Source: Volvox africanus
Taxonomy: Eukaryota > Chlorophyta > Chlorophyceae > Chlamydomonadales > Volvocaceae
DNA length: 64,000 nt
Assembly (NCBI GenBank): GCA_030268105.1
Contig: BSDZ01000101.1
Coordinates: 930,001-994,000, forward strand
Reading direction: 5' to 3'
Numbering within the stretch: position 1 is the first letter of the stretch; each line of letters begins with the position of its first letter. The position numbers and the translations under genes are program-made. Below the pieces are notes generated by a model that saw nothing but the letters and a program-made list of their open reading frames with translations, was not told the DNA's origin and did no database searches. Positions 62,401 through 64,000 of the stretch are shown here, piece after piece.

Positions 62401-63785
62401 ACTGGGTTCCCTCCGACCCACCGTCTGGCAATCGTACAGTCCACACGCCCCACTCGTCGCGCTGCATCGAAACCGGTTGCCACCCGCTGAAGTCCCCGAT
62501 GAGGACGGCAGCTTGTACGGCAGGGCTCCACTCGCGATACACAATGGCGTCGTCCTCCCGAGTGAACCCGAAGATCTTGTAACCCTCAGCGAAATGCTCC
62601 AGGGAGCCTGCCGCCGCCCGGATGCGGTTGAGGGCGGCTCTGTACTGCTGCAGACTAAGGAGAGGAATGGGCGACGGGTTTGACCTCGGCAGGGGGTGAG
62701 CGTTGCTGAGCTTTGCTGAGGATGAGAGCGGAGTGGAAAAGGGACGACGGAAGGGGACAGTTTTGCTGGCCATGGCTGGTTATGATGGGTAGCCGTCGGG
62801 GATTGGTTTACGTGATCTAGAACCGCTAATGACCCGACCTGTATTCGGGTGTAATGGAAAGGACGTAAGGAATCGTTTTATATAGGGGCTTTGCGTACTT
62901 GTACGGCGTTCCAACCGTCAAGTAATCACTCGTGCCGGTTCCCACAGCCGGTAAGCCCACGGTATCAAAAGCTCTCAACAAGGAAGGAGCCAGAAGCTGG
63001 TTCTGGATTCGGGCGCGTGCAGGTTCTGAGTGGCGGAGATTTCTCAGGGTCTAGAATTACAGGCCTACCCCGGTTATGCATGTCACATATGGCGTTTTGC
63101 TTGCCCTGGCTTTTCCGCCAGGTCCACCACAGGGTACGGAGGCGCGCGCACCCCTAACAATAGTCCTTACCCACTAAAGCTGCAACGGGCCGCAAGCTCA
63201 TGCCCGCCGCATTTGGAAAGGCAACTCGCAGTTCAATTTGTAGTCACCCGATTATGACAGGCAGGTGAGATGTGCCAGTGCGTTTCAGAAGGACGGGGGC
63301 TCATGTTGGCCTGTCTGTCTGCGAGTTAGCACGCACTCCGAAACCACTCCCCATGAATGATCTCTTGTTTATCGCTCCACCTGCCAAGAGAAAGCTCTTT
63401 TCCTGCTCGTAATCAGTTCTCTCCTTCTAAGAACCGCATCTAGAAGTAAATCTTCTTCCGTTATGTAGGGTTTCAAGATCCCCCTTTAGCTGGCCCCAGC
63501 TTTGGAGAGCAGGTTTCCTTACCGATAGCGAAAGTGGTCTGCATAGTCCGCAAGCTGTGGATCCACGGCCAGAACGCCAATATCATCTTTAATGACAGTG
63601 CGACCAGCAGCATTTGCAGTGCCGGGGAGCGCGCTCCGGTGCACAATTCTCTGGATGGGTCTTCGATTGCGTCCGCCAAGGACCACAAAATACGAGCTTC
63701 TGGGAACATCATATATCACTCTATTCTTCATTACTGTGGGTGCATGGCTAATTCCAGGAGAACGCTTAGAAATTGAACGCAACAT
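54112..63785 (-). CDS. SBE: Starch branching enzyme (1,4-alpha-glucan branching enzyme)
   Basis: SBE cuts alpha-1,4 glucan and re-attaches the chain as an alpha-1,6 branch, in the plastid of green algae. Exons in transcript order: 63523-63785, 62422-62654, 61882-62011, 61142-61298, 60780-60870, 60556-60608, 60095-60232, 59570-59629, 58832-58896, 58451-58608, 57590-57747, 57252-57317, 56946-57062, 56682-56736, 56115-56239, 55405-55497, 54931-55080, 54561-54635, 54112-54345; 806 residues. The basic, Ser-rich N-terminus looks like a transit peptide. Then come the CBM48-type region ([11 protein letters not shown]), the GH13 barrel with DVVHSH at 325-330, GFRFDG with nucleophile D399, acid/base E454 in AEDVSG, and SHD ending at D523, then the C-terminal beta domain ([11 protein letters not shown]). 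The tail carries about ten Gln, then an acidic Gln-rich stretch. The ATG at 63785 is chosen because the first exon ends in [14 protein letters not shown], matching plant SBE before the CBM48 region. Confidence 0.97.
55673..55742. repeat. (CA)n-rich microsatellite
   Basis: Imperfect CA runs interrupted by TG and TA steps, in an SBE intron between the exons at 55405-55497 and 56115-56239. Confidence 0.9.
55975..56055 (-). mobile_element. tRNA-derived SINE-like element (putative)
   Basis: Read on the minus strand, this stretch has an A-box-like segment (TGGCCCTGAGAGTTAGTGCG) followed about 30 bases later by a B-box-like GGATCGATTCC, the internal RNA polymerase III promoter arrangement of a tRNA. 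The T-arm and acceptor do not pair well enough for a working tRNA, so a decayed tRNA-derived SINE is more likely. It lies inside an SBE intron on the gene's own strand. The 3' limit of the element is not visible. Confidence 0.45.
58262..58320. repeat. Degenerate GATTCGGATTTG tandem repeat
   Basis: Four to five imperfect copies of a 6- to 12-base unit (GATTCG/GATTTG) in the SBE intron between the exons at 57590-57747 and 58451-58608. Confidence 0.8.
59362..59467. repeat. (TA)n tract interrupted by two 14-bp units
   Basis: A TA dinucleotide run (59362-59414) is followed by two exact copies of CCCTAAGCTCCAAA (59415-59428 and 59429-59442), then a second AT run to 59467. It lies in the SBE intron before the exon at 58832-58896. 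The unit contains CCCTAA, as in telomere repeats, but the full unit is not telomeric. Confidence 0.9.
59930..60045. repeat. AT-rich low-complexity tract
   Basis: A stretch dominated by TATA, ATTATA and ACAT words in the SBE intron between the exons at 60095-60232 and 59570-59629. No coding content. Confidence 0.75.
62073..62117. repeat. 15-bp minisatellite, CTCTGCCCCTCCACC unit
   Basis: Three tandem copies of a pyrimidine-rich unit in SBE intron 2, near the acceptor of the exon starting at 62011. On the minus strand the run is purine-rich, which is unusual close to an acceptor. Confidence 0.85.
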
Positions 63786-64000
63786 ACTTCGTTCGGTAAA
63801 GACTTGCTCGAAGACAGCTATGCCTAGGGGTATATGTTAGCGCATCAAAATTTTAGAGCTTGGAAAATTCGACAGGGAAGTCTTGTTGTATAGCAGCGGC
63901 GTGTTAAGATTGCGGTGGTTAGTATTGTAGGTAGTTATTGCAAGACTCAAGGCGAGGCGCCTATCCACGCAGTTCATTAACATTAAACATCAATCTAGGA
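63786..64000. other. Upstream region of SBE
   Basis: About 215 bases upstream of the chosen SBE start, presumably 5' leader and promoter. No other gene is seen before the window ends. Confidence 0.5.

Noticed and set aside
62225..62773. Separate SBE start at the ATG at 62773
   Set aside because: The sequence between 62773 and 62655 is better explained as intron; the upstream exon at 63523-63785 supplies the missing SBE N-terminal segment in frame.
1..64000. CRISPR arrays, rRNA genes, prophage or bacterial operons
   Set aside because: None seen; repeats lack spacer structure, and the gene architecture is eukaryotic throughout.

Overview
The window reads as nuclear DNA of a photosynthetic eukaryote, most likely a green alga. 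Genes are split into many short exons with GT-AG borders, introns carry microsatellites and minisatellites, and intergenic gaps are about 0.3 to 3 kb. Two proteins are of plant type: a starch branching enzyme with a basic, transit-peptide-like N-terminus, and a (S)-ureidoglycine aminohydrolase. TGTAA, the usual chlorophyte polyadenylation signal, follows several stop codons, but this is weak evidence. I cannot name a genus. I see no bacterial operons, CRISPR arrays, rRNA genes or intact tRNA genes.

Layout. 1-2023: no gene recognised. 2024-6064 (+): six-exon gene for a 364-residue protein with hydrophobic N-terminal segments and a calycin (lipocalin/FABP)-like domain. 7452-9968 (-): serine-rich orphan ORF. 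12704-13591 (+): intronless ureidoglycine aminohydrolase. 15236-27600 (+): MTR4, the exosome helicase, 24 exons, 1063 residues. 27936-39066 (-): CYFIP/SRA1/PIR121 subunit of the WAVE/SCAR complex, 24 exons and an unusual 2500 residues; it converges on MTR4 with 335 bp between the stops. 40454-47297 (-): large EF-hand protein, only partly resolved. 48906-51072 (+): divergent cyclin, six exons. 54112-63785 (-): starch branching enzyme, 19 exons, 806 residues, Gln-rich tail.

The genes are ordinary housekeeping functions (RNA surveillance, actin nucleation control, purine nitrogen salvage, starch synthesis, cell cycle, calcium binding) and do not form a functional cluster. The main points of interest are the size of the CYFIP protein, an RGG block inside the MTR4 helicase core, a cyclin lacking the usual Asp in its cyclin-box signature, an unidentified multi-EF-hand protein, an AT-rich intron with hairpins in MTR4, and a tRNA-derived SINE-like element in an SBE intron. 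Exon borders were set by hand from splice sites, reading-frame continuity and remembered protein families. For MTR4, CYFIP, SBE, the cyclin and the calycin-like gene, the chosen exons sum to an exact multiple of three with one terminal stop.
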